A DNA stretch of 50,920 nucleotides. It comes from Planomicrobium sp. CPCC 101110 (GTDB lineage Bacteria; Bacillota; Bacilli; Bacillales_A; Planococcaceae). The notes beneath the pieces are model-generated. The model was not told the DNA's origin, did no database searches, and saw only the letters and a list, made by a program, of their open reading frames with translations. Below, piece by piece: positions 1 to 9,734 of this stretch (positions within the stretch are counted from its first letter, which is position 1; every line of letters starts with the position of its first letter). A program made the position numbers and the translations under genes. The DNA is taken from contig NZ_VOHD01000002.1 of NCBI RefSeq assembly GCF_007859395.1, forward strand, positions 1 to 50,920. The letters are read 5' to 3'.

Positions 1-76
1 GAACACGGAAGTTAAGCTCTTTTGCGCCGATGGTAGTTGGGGGTCTCCCCCTGTGAGAGTAGGACGTCGCTGGGCA
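1..76 (+). rRNA. rrf: 5S ribosomal RNA, 3' part (5' end outside window)
   Basis: The window opens inside a 5S rRNA. The segment contains the conserved GAACACGGAAGTTAAGCTC stretch and the GAGAGTAGGACGTCGC 3' region typical of Bacillales 5S genes. About 40 nucleotides of the 5' part lie outside the window. A terminator follows 12 bases after the end, so no tRNA cluster follows this operon. Confidence 0.95.
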
Positions 77-87
77 CCAGAAAGAAA

Positions 88-118
88 GTCAGAACCGTTT
101 CCGGTTCTGGCTTTTTTT
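88..118 (+). terminator. rRNA operon terminator
   Basis: An 8-bp stem CAGAACCG/CGGTTCTG with a 4-base loop is followed, after GC, by seven T. It is a standard intrinsic terminator for the upstream rRNA operon. Confidence 0.85.
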
Positions 119-165
119 GCGTTCTTTGAAGTTTCCATAAAGCAGAAAGGAAGTGTATCAGCAGT

Positions 166-198
166 TTGTTAGAGCAAAAGTTTTAATTTCAGTATAAT
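166..198 (+). promoter_or_regulatory. Possible promoter for the decarboxylase gene
   Basis: A perfect TATAAT -10 lies at 193-198, 32 bases before the start codon. No good -35 is correctly spaced; TTAGAG at 169-174 gives an 18-base spacer. The rest of the 77-229 gap holds only the rRNA terminator. Confidence 0.35.
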
Positions 199-229
199 AA
201 AGCTAATCACAAACTATAAGGATGATCAT

Positions 230-1654
230 ATGAAACCGAAAAGACCGTTAGTAGAAGCTTTAATCAAATTCCAAAAGCAGGAGCCTATTTCATTTCATGT
301 GCCGGGCCATAAAAATGGAGAGTTGTCGATGCTGCCGCAAGGGATGCGAAGTGCCCTTGCGTATGATTTCACCGAACTTACCGGCCTTGATGATTTTCAC
401 TATCCTCAAGAGGCAATTAAAGAAGCAGAGGAGCTGCTTTCGGAAGTTTATGGAACGGATCAAAGCTTTTTCTTGGTTAATGGCTCGACGGTTGGAAATT
501 TAGCCATGGTGTACGCAGTATGCGAAGAAGGCGACGTGGTCATCGTACAGCGGAATTCTCATAAGTCGATTTTCCATGCTTTAGAGCTGACAAAAGTTAA
601 ACCTGTCTATATCATGCCCGAATGGGACGAACGGTCAAAATCGGCTATAGGCATCGCCTTAGAAGATATCCGAACTGCTGTAGCTCAGTATCCTGCAGCT
701 AAAGCAGTTATCCTTACCTATCCCAACTATTATGGAATGGCGGCTGCAGATATGGAAGAAGTCATTTCCTTTTGCCATTCGCAGGGCATTCCGGTACTAG
801 TTGATGAAGCCCATGGTGCTCATTTCCAGATTGGAAGCCCTTATCCCTTTTCGGCGTTAACAGCTGGTGCCGATGTGGTGGTGCATTCTGCGCATAAAAC
901 CTTGCCCGCTATGACAATGGGATCTTTTTTGCATGGCAAAGGAAATTTGGTGGATAGAAAGAAAATCAAAAAATACTTGAGGATGCTGCAATCAAGCAGC
1001 CCTTCTTATCTCATTATGGCTTCGCTGGACGATGCCCGTGCTTTTGTCCAAAGTTACGCCCCAGAAGACATACGGAACTTTGAAGAGAAACGCACTCAGT
1101 TTCTGGATAGCCTTGCCGCTATTCCACGTCTGGAAGTCTTCCAATCAGATGATCCGCTAAAGGTGATGCTTCGGATTCCGGGCTATAGCGGATTTCAGTT
1201 GCAGAAGTGTTTAGAGAATGTAAAGATTTACGCAGAATTAACTGATCTTTACCAAGTTATGTTAATCTTACCTTTATTGAAAAAAACCCAAACTTATCCT
1301 TTTGCTGAAATTCGAAGCCGCATCAAAGAGGCGGTTCATTCGGCTTTAACAGAAACGCCTGAAACCGTGTCAGTGAAAATGCCGATTAAGCAGGGGAAAA
1401 TTAGTGTGCCGGAACTGTCTTTTGAGGAGATAGAAACAACGGACGGTGAATGGATTTTGTATACTGAAGCGCTTGGCAGAATCTCGGCCGCAATGGTCGT
1501 GCCTTATCCGCCAGGCATTCCGCTAATTTTGCCTGGAGAAAAATGGAATGTTGCCAAACTTGAGCAACTAATGGATTACTTGGCGACAGGTGCACAGATT
1601 CAAGGGGAGCACCGTCTGGCAGAAAAATTAATCTGTGTAGTTCCCCGTCAATGA
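230..1654 (+). CDS. yaaO: PLP-dependent Orn/Lys/Arg-type amino acid decarboxylase (YaaO family)
   Basis: This 474-residue protein belongs to the group I Orn/Lys/Arg decarboxylases (fold-type I PLP enzymes), which make cadaverine, agmatine or putrescine from basic amino acids. The PLP lysine is K223 in the SAHKT motif, and D192 and H195 in VDEAHGAH fit the cofactor site. A C-terminal decarboxylase domain covers roughly residues 370-474. The start has AAGGAT upstream. The length matches B. subtilis YaaO, which also lies between an rRNA operon and tmk. In B. subtilis csfB, xpaC and yaaN lie before it; here it directly follows the 5S terminator. The substrate cannot be told from sequence, because the paralogue SpeA is an arginine decarboxylase. 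Confidence 0.88.
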   Translation: MKPKRPLVEALIKFQKQEPISFHVPGHKNGELSMLPQGMRSALAYDFTELTGLDDFHYPQEAIKEAEELLSEVYGTDQSFFLVNGSTVGNLAMVYAVCEEGDVVIVQRNSHKSIFHALELTKVKPVYIMPEWDERSKSAIGIALEDIRTAVAQYPAAKAVILTYPNYYGMAAADMEEVISFCHSQGIPVLVDEAHGAHFQIGSPYPFSALTAGADVVVHSAHKTLPAMTMGSFLHGKGNLVDRKKIKKYLRMLQSSSPSYLIMASLDDARAFVQSYAPEDIRNFEEKRTQFLDSLAAIPRLEVFQSDDPLKVMLRIPGYSGFQLQKCLENVKIYAELTDLYQVMLILPLLKKTQTYPFAEIRSRIKEAVHSALTETPETVSVKMPIKQGKISVPELSFEEIETTDGEWILYTEALGRISAAMVVPYPPGIPLILPGEKWNVAKLEQLMDYLATGAQIQGEHRLAEKLICVVPRQ

Positions 1655-1679
1655 AGCGATAATTTCTGCGAAGCGGGTA

Positions 1680-1688
1680 TGCTATAGT
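1680..1688 (+). promoter_or_regulatory. Extended -10 promoter before ppx
   Basis: TGCTATAGT matches the extended -10 form TGNTATAAT and lies 37 bases before the likely ppx start. There is no clear -35, as is common for extended -10 promoters. It would drive the ppx-ppk pair. Confidence 0.5.
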
Positions 1689-1724
1689 ATACGATATTCA
1701 AAAGAATAGGATGTGGCTATCAGC

Positions 1725-3257
1725 ATGGACCAAGAAAAGTATGCAATTGTGGATATTGGGTCGAACACGATAAGACTTGTTATTTATACAAGAGATAAAA
1801 GCGGAAGGCTAGCTGAAACTGAAAACGTTAAAACGGTAGCCCGCCTGCGGAGCTATTTGTCGGCATCAGGCAAAATGAAAAGTGAAGGAATTGACGTATT
1901 GATCCATACCCTTCAAAGTTTCCAGGAGGTAACGAGGCACCACAACTTGAAAGAAGTAAAATGTGTGGCTACTGCGGCAGTCAGACAAGCAACCAACCAG
2001 GAAGAAATTCTAGAAAAAGTAAAAGAAAAAACGGACTTTTCAATCCGGATTTTATCGGAGTACGAAGAAGCCCATTACGGCTACTTGGCAGTAGTCAACT
2101 CGATGTCGTTCGAGAATGGATTTTCGGTGGATATCGGCGGCGGCAGTACCGAGTTGACTTTTTTTCAAAACCGGAAATTAATCTACTTTTACAGCTTCCC
2201 GTTTGGGGCGTTGTCGCTGAAAGAACAATTCATCAAAAACAATACACCGACTTCTGCAGAACTAAAAACGCTTCGTGCTTTTCTGAAGGAACAGTTCCAG
2301 ACCTTGCCATGGATTCAAAACAAGAAGCTGCCTCTGATCGGCATTGGGGGAAGTGCCCGTAATATGGCGCAAATCCATCAAGAGCATATTGAGTATCCTT
2401 TAGCGGGAATCCATCAATATACTATGAAAGAAAAAGATGTCCAAATGATAAAAAACATGCTGCTTTCCATGGACTTCAGCGAAGTTCAAAAAGTGGAAGG
2501 GCTATCAAAAGACAGAGCGGATATTATTATTCCAGCTATTGAAGTTTTTGCTCACTTGATGCGCTGTATTGGAACAGACACTTTCGCTTTAAGCAGAAAA
2601 GGTTTGCGTGATGGAGTGTTTTATGAAGAGCTGACAAAAAATTATGAAGACGGCCTTTTTCCGAATGTTATTGAAGAAAGTTTCCATGATTTAGCAATTG
2701 ATTATGATGTGAATTTGGAACATGCTGCCCAAGTAAGCGATAATGCAATTATGATTTCGCAGGAGATGGAGAAATTTGGAGCAGTTGCTTTAACGCCTGA
2801 AGATATGCGCTATATCAAATTTGGAAGCGCCGTTTATAATCTCGGTTCCTATATCGATGCAGATGCAAGCCATCAGCATACATTTTATTTATTGGCGAAC
2901 CGTACGATTGACGGATTGCTCCATAAAGACCGGCTCATTATCGCCTTGATTGCTTCTTTCAAAAACAGGGAAGTTTTTAAACGCAATGCGGCTCTTTACC
3001 AAGACTGGTTTACAAAAGAGGAACTGGCAAAGTACAGTCTGCTCGGTGCAGTCATTAAGCTTGCATATAGTTTGAATACCACAAAACGGGATATAGTCGA
3101 AGAGATTCAAATAAATTTTGCCGATGAGGAACTCCTGTTTAAGGTTTATTGCAATAGCGATTGGACTCCAGAAGAGTATCAAGCGGAAAAGCAGAAAAAA
3201 CATCTTGAAAAACTAGTGAAGAAACCTATTCAGTTTCAATTTGTTTCAAGCTCCTGA
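1725..3257 (+). CDS. ppx: Ppx/GppA exopolyphosphatase
   Basis: This 510-residue protein of the Ppx/GppA family removes terminal phosphate from polyphosphate, and some members act on pppGpp. The two phosphate-binding loops of the actin-like ATPase fold are visible: DIGSNTIRLV at 10-19 and DIGGGSTEL at 136-144. The C-terminal half from about residue 310 is the HD-like helical domain of long Ppx proteins. ATG 1725 is preferred because AGGATGTGG lies upstream at a workable distance; a GTG at 1713 would sit only 2 bases after AGG. It is followed 70 bases later by ppk, forming a polyphosphate synthesis and breakdown pair. The gene is absent at this position in B. subtilis. Confidence 0.92.
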   Translation: MDQEKYAIVDIGSNTIRLVIYTRDKSGRLAETENVKTVARLRSYLSASGKMKSEGIDVLIHTLQSFQEVTRHHNLKEVKCVATAAVRQATNQEEILEKVKEKTDFSIRILSEYEEAHYGYLAVVNSMSFENGFSVDIGGGSTELTFFQNRKLIYFYSFPFGALSLKEQFIKNNTPTSAELKTLRAFLKEQFQTLPWIQNKKLPLIGIGGSARNMAQIHQEHIEYPLAGIHQYTMKEKDVQMIKNMLLSMDFSEVQKVEGLSKDRADIIIPAIEVFAHLMRCIGTDTFALSRKGLRDGVFYEELTKNYEDGLFPNVIEESFHDLAIDYDVNLEHAAQVSDNAIMISQEMEKFGAVALTPEDMRYIKFGSAVYNLGSYIDADASHQHTFYLLANRTIDGLLHKDRLIIALIASFKNREVFKRNAALYQDWFTKEELAKYSLLGAVIKLAYSLNTTKRDIVEEIQINFADEELLFKVYCNSDWTPEEYQAEKQKKHLEKLVKKPIQFQFVSSS

Positions 3258-3327
3258 AAAGCTTTTTGGGGCCGGTTACAGCAATAGTTTTAAACCTACT
3301 ATTCGTAAATAAAGGATGGCGGAAATT

Positions 3328-5439
3328 TTGAATACAGTAAACAAACACACTGTGGAACTAAATAATCCTTCTTACTACAACAATAGAGAACTTAGCTGGC
3401 TGGCATTTAATGAAAGAGTGCTGCAGGAAGCCCTCGATGAGCGCAATCCATTGCTGGAGCGTTTTAAGTTTCTAGCTATTTTCAGTTCGAATTTAGATGA
3501 ATTTTTCATGGTTCGTGTTGCCGGATTGCAAGATCAAGTGAAAGTGAATTTCACGAAGCCGGAAAACAAGGCAGGGATGACCCCAAGGCAGCAGCTGAAA
3601 GAAATCTCCCAAAAAACACATCAATTGGTGGACCTTCAATATCATCTATTGAGAGACAAGCTGCTTTCCGAAGTTAAAAAAGAGGGCATCAAGCTTTTTA
3701 ACATTGCTGACATAAGCAAAGAAGAACTCAAAGGCCTGGAATCTTATTTCGATGAGCAGGTTTTTCCGGTTTTGACTCCAATGGCAATCGATGCTTATCG
3801 GCCTTTTCCCATGCTGCTCAATAAAACCATAAACTTGGCTGTGGTGTTGGAGGACAAGGACAAAGAGGCGGAAAACCGGTATAAGACGGCAATTGTACAG
3901 ATGCCGTCTGTATTGGACCGGATGGTGCCGTTAGAAGGGAAACACAGCAAAAAGCATTTTGTTCTTTTAGAAGATGTCATCGGCCATTTTATCAGCAAGT
4001 TATTTCATGGGTTCAAGGCAGTTTCCGTTTCTGTCTTCAGGATCACACGAAACGCGGATATGACCATACATGAAGAAGGCGCGCGCGATTTGTTGCAAGA
4101 AATTGAAAAGGAATTGAGGAAGAGAAAATGGGGAGCCGCTGTCCGGCTTGAAATTCAACAGCCGAGTTTCGATCCTACTGTTTTATCTCACTTGATGAAA
4201 GAGTTGGAAATTGGGAAAAACGATATTTACGAACTTGAAGGTCCGTTGGATCTTACGTTCTTGTTTAATTTTTACAAAAAATCGGAAAAAGGAAATCGGA
4301 AACTGGTCTATGAAAATAGGATTTCCCAAATGCCGCGTGACTTGGTTTCTGTCGAGAGCATCTTCGATCAAGTGATCCAAAGAGATGTTTTTCTGCATCA
4401 TCCTTATGATTCATTCGAGCCAGTCATCGAATTTGTTTCAGAAGCAGCAGATGATCCGGACGTGTTGGCGATCAAGCAAACCCTGTACCGGGTAAGCGGC
4501 GATTCACCCATCATCAAAGCCCTTAAACGAGCAGCAGAGAACGGCAAGCAAGTGACGGTCCTTGTAGAGCTGAAAGCGCGGTTTGATGAAGAAAACAATG
4601 TGCAGTGGGCAAAAGAATTGGAACAGGCGGGATGCCATGTGATTTATGGCATCACTCACCTTAAAACCCATAGCAAAATTACGTTAGTGGTGCGAAGAAA
4701 AGAAGATCGCATTCAGCGGTTCGTCCATTTGGGGACAGGCAATTACAATGACCAAACCGCAAAGCTTTACACAGACATGAGTTTGTTTACAGCGAAAAAG
4801 GAATTCGGAGTTGATGCAACCAACTTCTTCAATTATTTAAGCGGTTATTCCGATAAGCTGGAATTTCACCATTTGTCTGTGGCTCCGTTTGGCATTCGCC
4901 AAGACTTTCTGGAATTGATCGAAAAGGAAATTGAATGCCATAAAAAGTACGGCAATGGGCGCATCATTGCAAAAATGAATTCTTTGACAGATAAAGTAAT
5001 CATCAAAAAGCTATATGAAGCTTCAATAGAAGGGGTCCGCATCCAGTTGATCATCCGGGGCATCTGTTGCCTGAGGCCCGGCATAAAAGGAATTAGTGAA
5101 AATATTCAAGTCCGGAGCATTGTTGGGCGTTTACTGGAGCATAGCCGCATTTATTATTTTTACCAGAACGGTGAAGAAAAGACGTTTTTATCGTCGGCGG
5201 ATATGATGACCCGCAATATGGAAAATCGGATTGAGATTTTGTTTCCGGTGTGCGACCAAGGCATCAAAGCTAAAATCAGGCACATTTTAGAAGTTTCCTT
5301 ATTGGACAATGTAAAAGCCCGGGAACAAGACAAAGCAGGCGTGTATCACTATGTGAAAAGAGAAAAAGAAGAACCTGAAATCGAGTGTCAGGAGGTTTTA
5401 TATACGGAAGCTTACCGATCGGCAGAGGAAGAGGAATAA
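3328..5439 (+). CDS. ppk: Polyphosphate kinase (PPK1)
   Basis: PPK1 reversibly transfers the gamma phosphate of ATP to a growing polyphosphate chain. The protein has the usual N-terminal helical domain (NNRELSWLAFNERVL), head domain and two PLD-like C-terminal domains. The HLKTHSK motif carries the expected autophosphorylated histidine (H448 from the TTG start), and HLGTGNYND holds the second active-site histidine (H467). The size of 703-707 residues is normal. The start is ambiguous: ATG 3316 directly abuts AAAGG, so TTG 3328, with AAAGGATGG upstream, is the better initiation codon. Confidence 0.95.
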   Translation: MNTVNKHTVELNNPSYYNNRELSWLAFNERVLQEALDERNPLLERFKFLAIFSSNLDEFFMVRVAGLQDQVKVNFTKPENKAGMTPRQQLKEISQKTHQLVDLQYHLLRDKLLSEVKKEGIKLFNIADISKEELKGLESYFDEQVFPVLTPMAIDAYRPFPMLLNKTINLAVVLEDKDKEAENRYKTAIVQMPSVLDRMVPLEGKHSKKHFVLLEDVIGHFISKLFHGFKAVSVSVFRITRNADMTIHEEGARDLLQEIEKELRKRKWGAAVRLEIQQPSFDPTVLSHLMKELEIGKNDIYELEGPLDLTFLFNFYKKSEKGNRKLVYENRISQMPRDLVSVESIFDQVIQRDVFLHHPYDSFEPVIEFVSEAADDPDVLAIKQTLYRVSGDSPIIKALKRAAENGKQVTVLVELKARFDEENNVQWAKELEQAGCHVIYGITHLKTHSKITLVVRRKEDRIQRFVHLGTGNYNDQTAKLYTDMSLFTAKKEFGVDATNFFNYLSGYSDKLEFHHLSVAPFGIRQDFLELIEKEIECHKKYGNGRIIAKMNSLTDKVIIKKLYEASIEGVRIQLIIRGICCLRPGIKGISENIQVRSIVGRLLEHSRIYYFYQNGEEKTFLSSADMMTRNMENRIEILFPVCDQGIKAKIRHILEVSLLDNVKAREQDKAGVYHYVKREKEEPEIECQEVLYTEAYRSAEEEE

Positions 5440-5522
5440 AGGATCAGGTCAGCGGTGTAATGCTGTTCGAATTCCTGTATAGTTAAAGAAGCTAGATTAA
5501 CAGGAATAGGGTGGATCAAGTA

Positions 5523-6170
5523 ATGGGTTATTTAATTACGCTAGAAGGCGGAGAAGGTGCTGGGAAGACCAGTATTTTAAAGCGCCTGGTTCCGTTTTTG
5601 GAACAGCTGGGGCACCCGGTTGTTTCTACAAGAGAGCCGGGCGGCATCGAAATTTCCGAGCAGATCCGGAAAGTGATTCTGGACCAAAACAATATGAAAA
5701 TGGATGCCCGGACAGAAGCGCTCCTATATGCTGCTGCCAGAAGACAGCACTTGGTTGAAAAAGTCATTCCGGCGCTTGAGGCTGGGAAAGTGGTATTATG
5801 CGATCGCTATATAGACAGCAGCCTTGCCTATCAAGGCCATGCCAGAGGACTCGGCATTCCAGAAATTTTATCCATCAACAAGTTTGCCATTGACAAGTAC
5901 ATGCCCGATTTGACATTGTATTTCGATATTCAGCCGGAAGTGGGCTTGTCACGCATCGAGAGTGATGGAAACCGGGAAGTGAACCGTTTGGATGTGGAGT
6001 CGATAAAGTTCCATAAAGCAGTTTGGGAAGGCTATCAAATGCTGGTCCAACAATATCCGGAGCGCATCCAAGTGATCGATGCAGACAATGAAATAGATGC
6101 GGTAGTGCAAGCTGCCCAAGAAGCGGTTCTTGCTTTTCTCGAAAAAAACAAAGAAAAAGGGGATCGCTGA
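5523..6170 (+). CDS. tmk: Thymidylate kinase
   Basis: This enzyme phosphorylates dTMP to dTDP with ATP, an essential step in dTTP supply. The protein has 215 residues. The P-loop GGEGAGKT is at 9-16, the DRY motif at 94-96 is followed by the DSSLAYQGHARG substrate loop, and TREPGG is present. ATG 5523 is chosen because AGGGTGG ends 8 bases upstream; the in-frame GTG 5511 lies inside that ribosome binding site. tmk followed by darA and holB is the conserved Bacillales order, and here ppk replaces direct contact with yaaO. Confidence 0.96.
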   Translation: MGYLITLEGGEGAGKTSILKRLVPFLEQLGHPVVSTREPGGIEISEQIRKVILDQNNMKMDARTEALLYAAARRQHLVEKVIPALEAGKVVLCDRYIDSSLAYQGHARGLGIPEILSINKFAIDKYMPDLTLYFDIQPEVGLSRIESDGNREVNRLDVESIKFHKAVWEGYQMLVQQYPERIQVIDADNEIDAVVQAAQEAVLAFLEKNKEKGDR

Positions 6171-6190
6171 CAGCGGCCCTCTATTTTTTA
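6156..6190 (+). terminator. Possible terminator overlapping the tmk stop
   Basis: An imperfect hairpin around the CGCTGACAGCG core has outer AGGG/CCCT pairs and is followed by TATTTTTTA. The stem has an asymmetric internal loop, so efficiency is uncertain. Confidence 0.4.
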
Positions 6191-6248
6191 TGGCAAGCAA
6201 CAGAAAATAAAAAAATCCTGCTGTGAACAGGGTGAAAATTCCTGTTCA

Positions 6249-6257
6249 TGTTATACT
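6249..6257 (+). promoter_or_regulatory. Extended -10 promoter before darA
   Basis: TGTTATACT fits the extended -10 consensus and lies 35 bases before the darA start codon. No strong -35 is seen. Confidence 0.45.
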
Positions 6258-6286
6258 TATATGGAAGAAATACAGAAAAGGAGTGA

Positions 6287-6622
<336 letters not shown>

Positions 6623-6678
6623 ACCGTAAGAACGATAGCAATGCCTCATGCAGCTCTTGGCAAAGGTTCTGCGTGATA

Positions 6679-6709
6679 CCCGTGCTCCATCCGGAACACG
6701 GGATTTTTT
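6679..6709 (+). terminator. Terminator between darA and holB
   Basis: The stem CCCGTG/CACGGG, with extra inner TCC/GGA pairs, is followed by ATTTTTTA. It separates darA from the holB group. Confidence 0.6.
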
Positions 6710-6730
6710 ACAAAGGCTGAAGGTGAAAAT

Positions 6731-7723
6731 GTGCAAAAGACAATTGAAGAGATTCAAGAAATGCAGCCAGTCGTTATGAAAAGACTGCAAGGCGCCTATG
6801 AAAAAGACCGGCTGGCACATGCCTACCTTTTTGAAGGCCCAGCAGGCGCAGGCAAAAAAGAAATAACTCATTTTTTCGTTAAGCTTTTATTATGCGAAAC
6901 TCCGGTAGAAAATGTTCCATGTGAAACATGCCGCAGCTGCCAGCTTTACAATTCGGGGAACCATCCGAGCATTGTTTTTATTGAACCAGACGGACAAAAC
7001 ATAAAAATTGACCAGATACGGGACCTGATTTTGACAATGAATAAAACCGGCTTGAATACTGGCCGTAAGATATATGTAATTCAAGAAGCGGATCGGATGA
7101 ACAATTCTTCCGCGAATGCGCTGTTGAAATTTCTAGAGGAGCCGGAAATGAACGTAACGGCAATTCTTTTGACTGACCGGCTGAATGCCATTATGACAAC
7201 CATTCGCTCCCGCTGCCAATTGGTTTCTTTTCAGCCATTGTCCCGACCGAAGCTGATGGAAAAGCTAATGGCCGACGGCATGACTGCATCCATGGCTGCG
7301 ACGGTCAGTATGTTGACTCAAAGCGCGGAAGAAGCAGTCGAACTTAGTGCTGATGATCAATTTGCGCAAGCCAGAAAACTGGTTTTAAGAATGATTGAAG
7401 TTGCAGGAACGAATGTCCATGAAGCTTTGTTGATGGTCCAAGCGGACTGGCTTCCATTTTTTAAAGAAAAAGAAGATGCCGAAAGAGGGCTGGACATGTT
7501 ATTATTTGCATATCGGGACATCGCTACAGTAAAAGCAGGTCTCGAAACTGTATGCACATATCCTGATATGGAAGAAATTTGGAAGCAGATGGCGCTTCAG
7601 CGTTCATTTAGCGCATTATCCAAGCAGTTGCAGGCCATATTGCAGGCCAAGCAGCAATTGCAGCGCAACATGAACCGGACGCTGCTGATGGAGCAATTAA
7701 TGCTGAATCTGCAGGAGGGGTAG
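6731..7723 (+). CDS. holB: DNA polymerase III clamp loader subunit delta'
   Basis: This 330-residue AAA+ protein is part of the clamp loader that places the beta clamp on primed DNA. It has a degenerate Walker A (GPAGAGKK, 36-43), as usual for delta'. A zinc-binding cluster is formed by C55, C64, C67 and C70. The SRC sensor motif appears in IRSRCQLVSF. The GTG start follows GAAGGTG. It ends 3 bases before ricT, whose ribosome binding site lies in its last codons, so the two are translationally coupled. Confidence 0.95.
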   Translation: MQKTIEEIQEMQPVVMKRLQGAYEKDRLAHAYLFEGPAGAGKKEITHFFVKLLLCETPVENVPCETCRSCQLYNSGNHPSIVFIEPDGQNIKIDQIRDLILTMNKTGLNTGRKIYVIQEADRMNNSSANALLKFLEEPEMNVTAILLTDRLNAIMTTIRSRCQLVSFQPLSRPKLMEKLMADGMTASMAATVSMLTQSAEEAVELSADDQFAQARKLVLRMIEVAGTNVHEALLMVQADWLPFFKEKEDAERGLDMLLFAYRDIATVKAGLETVCTYPDMEEIWKQMALQRSFSALSKQLQAILQAKQQLQRNMNRTLLMEQLMLNLQEG

Positions 7724-7726
7724 CAA

Positions 7727-8539
7727 GTGTATAATGTAATAGGTGTCCGTTTTAAAAAAGCGGGTAAAATATATTATTTTGATCCAGGAGAATTTGTGAT
7801 CGAAAAAGACGATTATGTTATCGTCGAAACAACACGAGGCGTGGAATACGGCAAAGTGGTTGTCCCAGTCAAATCAGTCGGGGAAAATGACGTTGTCTTG
7901 CCGCTGAAGCAAGTGGTGCGCGTAGCAAGTGACCGCGACCGCCAACAAGTGGAAGAAAACCGGCTGGAAGCAGCACGGGCTTTTGAGCAAGGAACCGAAA
8001 AAATCGAAGAGCATCGATTGGATATGAAACTTGTCGATGTTGAGTATACATTTGACCGAAACAAAGTCATCTTTTACTTTACAGCAGAAGGGCGAGTGGA
8101 TTTCCGGAATTTGGTGAAAGACTTGGCCTCTATTTTCCGTACACGGATCGAGCTTCGTCAAATCGGTGTGCGCGATGAAGCGAAAATGCTGGGAGGCATC
8201 GGACCTTGCGGCAGAATGCTTTGCTGCTCGACGTTTCTGGGCGATTTTGAACCGGTCTCCATTAAAATGGCGAAAGACCAGAATTTATCGTTAAACCCAT
8301 CGAAGATTTCAGGCTTATGCGGCCGTTTGATGTGCTGCTTGAAATACGAAAACGATGAGTATGAATTGGCGAAAAAAGAAATGCCGGATGTAGGTACACA
8401 TGTATCGACTCCAGACGGTGCAGGCCGTGTTGTAGGCATGAACATTTTGGAGCGGGTATTAAAAATCCGCTTGGCTGAGCAAGAACAAACATTGGAATAT
8501 ACGTTAGACGAGATATTGGACCAAGGAACGAGAGCGTGA
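7727..8539 (+). CDS. ricT: RicT/YaaT, PSP1-domain protein of the Y-complex
   Basis: RicT is the PSP1-domain member of the RicA-RicF-RicT complex, which in B. subtilis carries iron-sulfur clusters, promotes RNase Y mRNA maturation and affects the Spo0A phosphorelay. The protein has 270 residues. The diagnostic cysteines are present as C161, C166 and C167 (PCGRMLCC) and C198, C203 and C204 (LCGRLMCC). The GTG start follows a strong GCAGGAGGGG. It sits between holB and yabA as in other Bacillales. Confidence 0.95.
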   Translation: MYNVIGVRFKKAGKIYYFDPGEFVIEKDDYVIVETTRGVEYGKVVVPVKSVGENDVVLPLKQVVRVASDRDRQQVEENRLEAARAFEQGTEKIEEHRLDMKLVDVEYTFDRNKVIFYFTAEGRVDFRNLVKDLASIFRTRIELRQIGVRDEAKMLGGIGPCGRMLCCSTFLGDFEPVSIKMAKDQNLSLNPSKISGLCGRLMCCLKYENDEYELAKKEMPDVGTHVSTPDGAGRVVGMNILERVLKIRLAEQEQTLEYTLDEILDQGTRA

Positions 8540-8549
8540 GGTGGTTTGT

Positions 8550-8909
8550 GTGAAAGATAAAAACTTTTTGGACACGGTCATGGATTTCGAGCAGCAGCTC
8601 GAATCAATGCAGCAGCAATTCCGCGAATTGAAAGCGGTGGTGGCCCATACAATGGAGGAGCATCACGCTTTGCAGCTTGAAAATCACCATCTGCGCACAC
8701 GCCTTGACGAGCTTCATAAGGCAGTTCCGGAAACTGCGGCAGTGGATCCGGTAAAACTGAAAAAAGCCGTTATGGATATAGGTGAAGGCTATGATAACTT
8801 GGCCCGCTTATACCATGAAGGATATCATGTGTGCCATGTGCATTTCGGCAGTTCAAGAAAAGGCGATGATTGTTTGTTCTGCTTGTCATTCTTAAACAAG
8901 CAAAATTGA
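8550..8909 (+). CDS. yabA: Replication initiation control protein YabA
   Basis: YabA limits replication initiation by bridging DnaA and the DnaN clamp. The protein has 119 residues, the same as in B. subtilis. It has an N-terminal coiled coil over about residues 5-55 and a C-terminal zinc-binding region with CHVHFG and DDCLFC. GTG 8550 is preferred over the in-frame GTG 8541, because GAGGTGG at 8538-8544 lies 5 bases upstream and overlaps the earlier codon. Confidence 0.95.
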   Translation: MKDKNFLDTVMDFEQQLESMQQQFRELKAVVAHTMEEHHALQLENHHLRTRLDELHKAVPETAAVDPVKLKKAVMDIGEGYDNLARLYHEGYHVCHVHFGSSRKGDDCLFCLSFLNKQN

Positions 8910-8939
8910 CGTTTGATAGATTACGATTAGAAAAATGAA

Positions 8940-8974
8940 AGGCTTCCGACACACTGTGTGGCGGCAGCCTTTTG
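8940..8974 (+). terminator. Hairpin after yabA, weak terminator
   Basis: An imperfect stem with AGGCT/AGCCT outside and CCG/CGG plus ACACA/TGTGT inside is followed by only TTTT. It may attenuate rather than stop transcription into trmN6. Confidence 0.4.
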
Positions 8975-8996
8975 CTATGTAAGAGGAGTTGAGCAA

Positions 8997-9734
8997 ATGT
9001 TATTGGATGACGAAAGACTGGATTACTTGCTGGCGGAAGATTTGCGGATTATCCAAAGTCCGTCCGTATTTTCGTTTTCACTGGATGCTGTCTTATTGGC
9101 CCGTTTTGCATATGTTCCGCTTAAACGGGGAAGTATTGTGGATTTATGCACCGGCAATGGAGCCATCCCGTTATTTTTAAGCGCCCGGACCGAATCGCGC
9201 ATTATCGGGGTGGAACTCCAGGAGCGGCTCGCCCATATGGCCCGGCGCAGCGTGGACTATAACGGCCTATCGGAACAGATTGAAATTGTCGATGGGGACG
9301 TCAAAAAGATTCCAGCGCTGCTTGGATTTGAAAAGCATGATGTTGTGACTTGCAATCCACCCTATTTTCCAGCACATGAAATGAGCGATAAAAATTTGAG
9401 CGAACATATGGCCATTGCACGCCATGAACTGCATTTGACACTTGATGAAGCGGTCCTTGCTGCGAGCCAATTGCTGAAACAAGGCGGAAAAGCGGCGTTT
9501 GTCCACCGTTCCGGCCGGCTCATTGATTTGATTGCGGCAATGCGTGCAAATCGGCTGGAGCCTAAACGCATTCGCTTGGTTTATCCGAAAGCAGGTAAAG
9601 AAGCCAATACATTGCTGATTGAAGGAATCAAAGACGGAAAACCGGATTTAAAGATTCTTCCGCCTTTAGTGGTCTATGGGGAAGACGGTGAATACACAGA
9701 AGAAGTGAGAGAATTGCTTTATGGAAACCGATAA
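8997..9734 (+). CDS. trmN6: tRNA1(Val) (adenine(37)-N6)-methyltransferase family protein (YabB/TrmN6)
   Basis: This 245-residue SAM-dependent methyltransferase has the SAM loop [11 protein letters not shown] and the catalytic NPPY at 120-123, typical of adenine-N6 methylation. It corresponds to B. subtilis YabB. ATG 8997 is chosen because AAGAGGAG lies 8 bases upstream. It overlaps the following GIY-YIG gene by 14 bases, so the two are coupled. The tRNA target is inferred from the family. Confidence 0.88.
   Translation: MLLDDERLDYLLAEDLRIIQSPSVFSFSLDAVLLARFAYVPLKRGSIVDLCTGNGAIPLFLSARTESRIIGVELQERLAHMARRSVDYNGLSEQIEIVDGDVKKIPALLGFEKHDVVTCNPPYFPAHEMSDKNLSEHMAIARHELHLTLDEAVLAASQLLKQGGKAAFVHRSGRLIDLIAAMRANRLEPKRIRLVYPKAGKEANTLLIEGIKDGKPDLKILPPLVVYGEDGEYTEEVRELLYGNR

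Noticed and set aside
1961..2362. Open frame of 133 codons on the plus strand
   Set aside because: It is an out-of-frame shadow within ppx, whose two phosphate-binding motifs are intact in the main frame.
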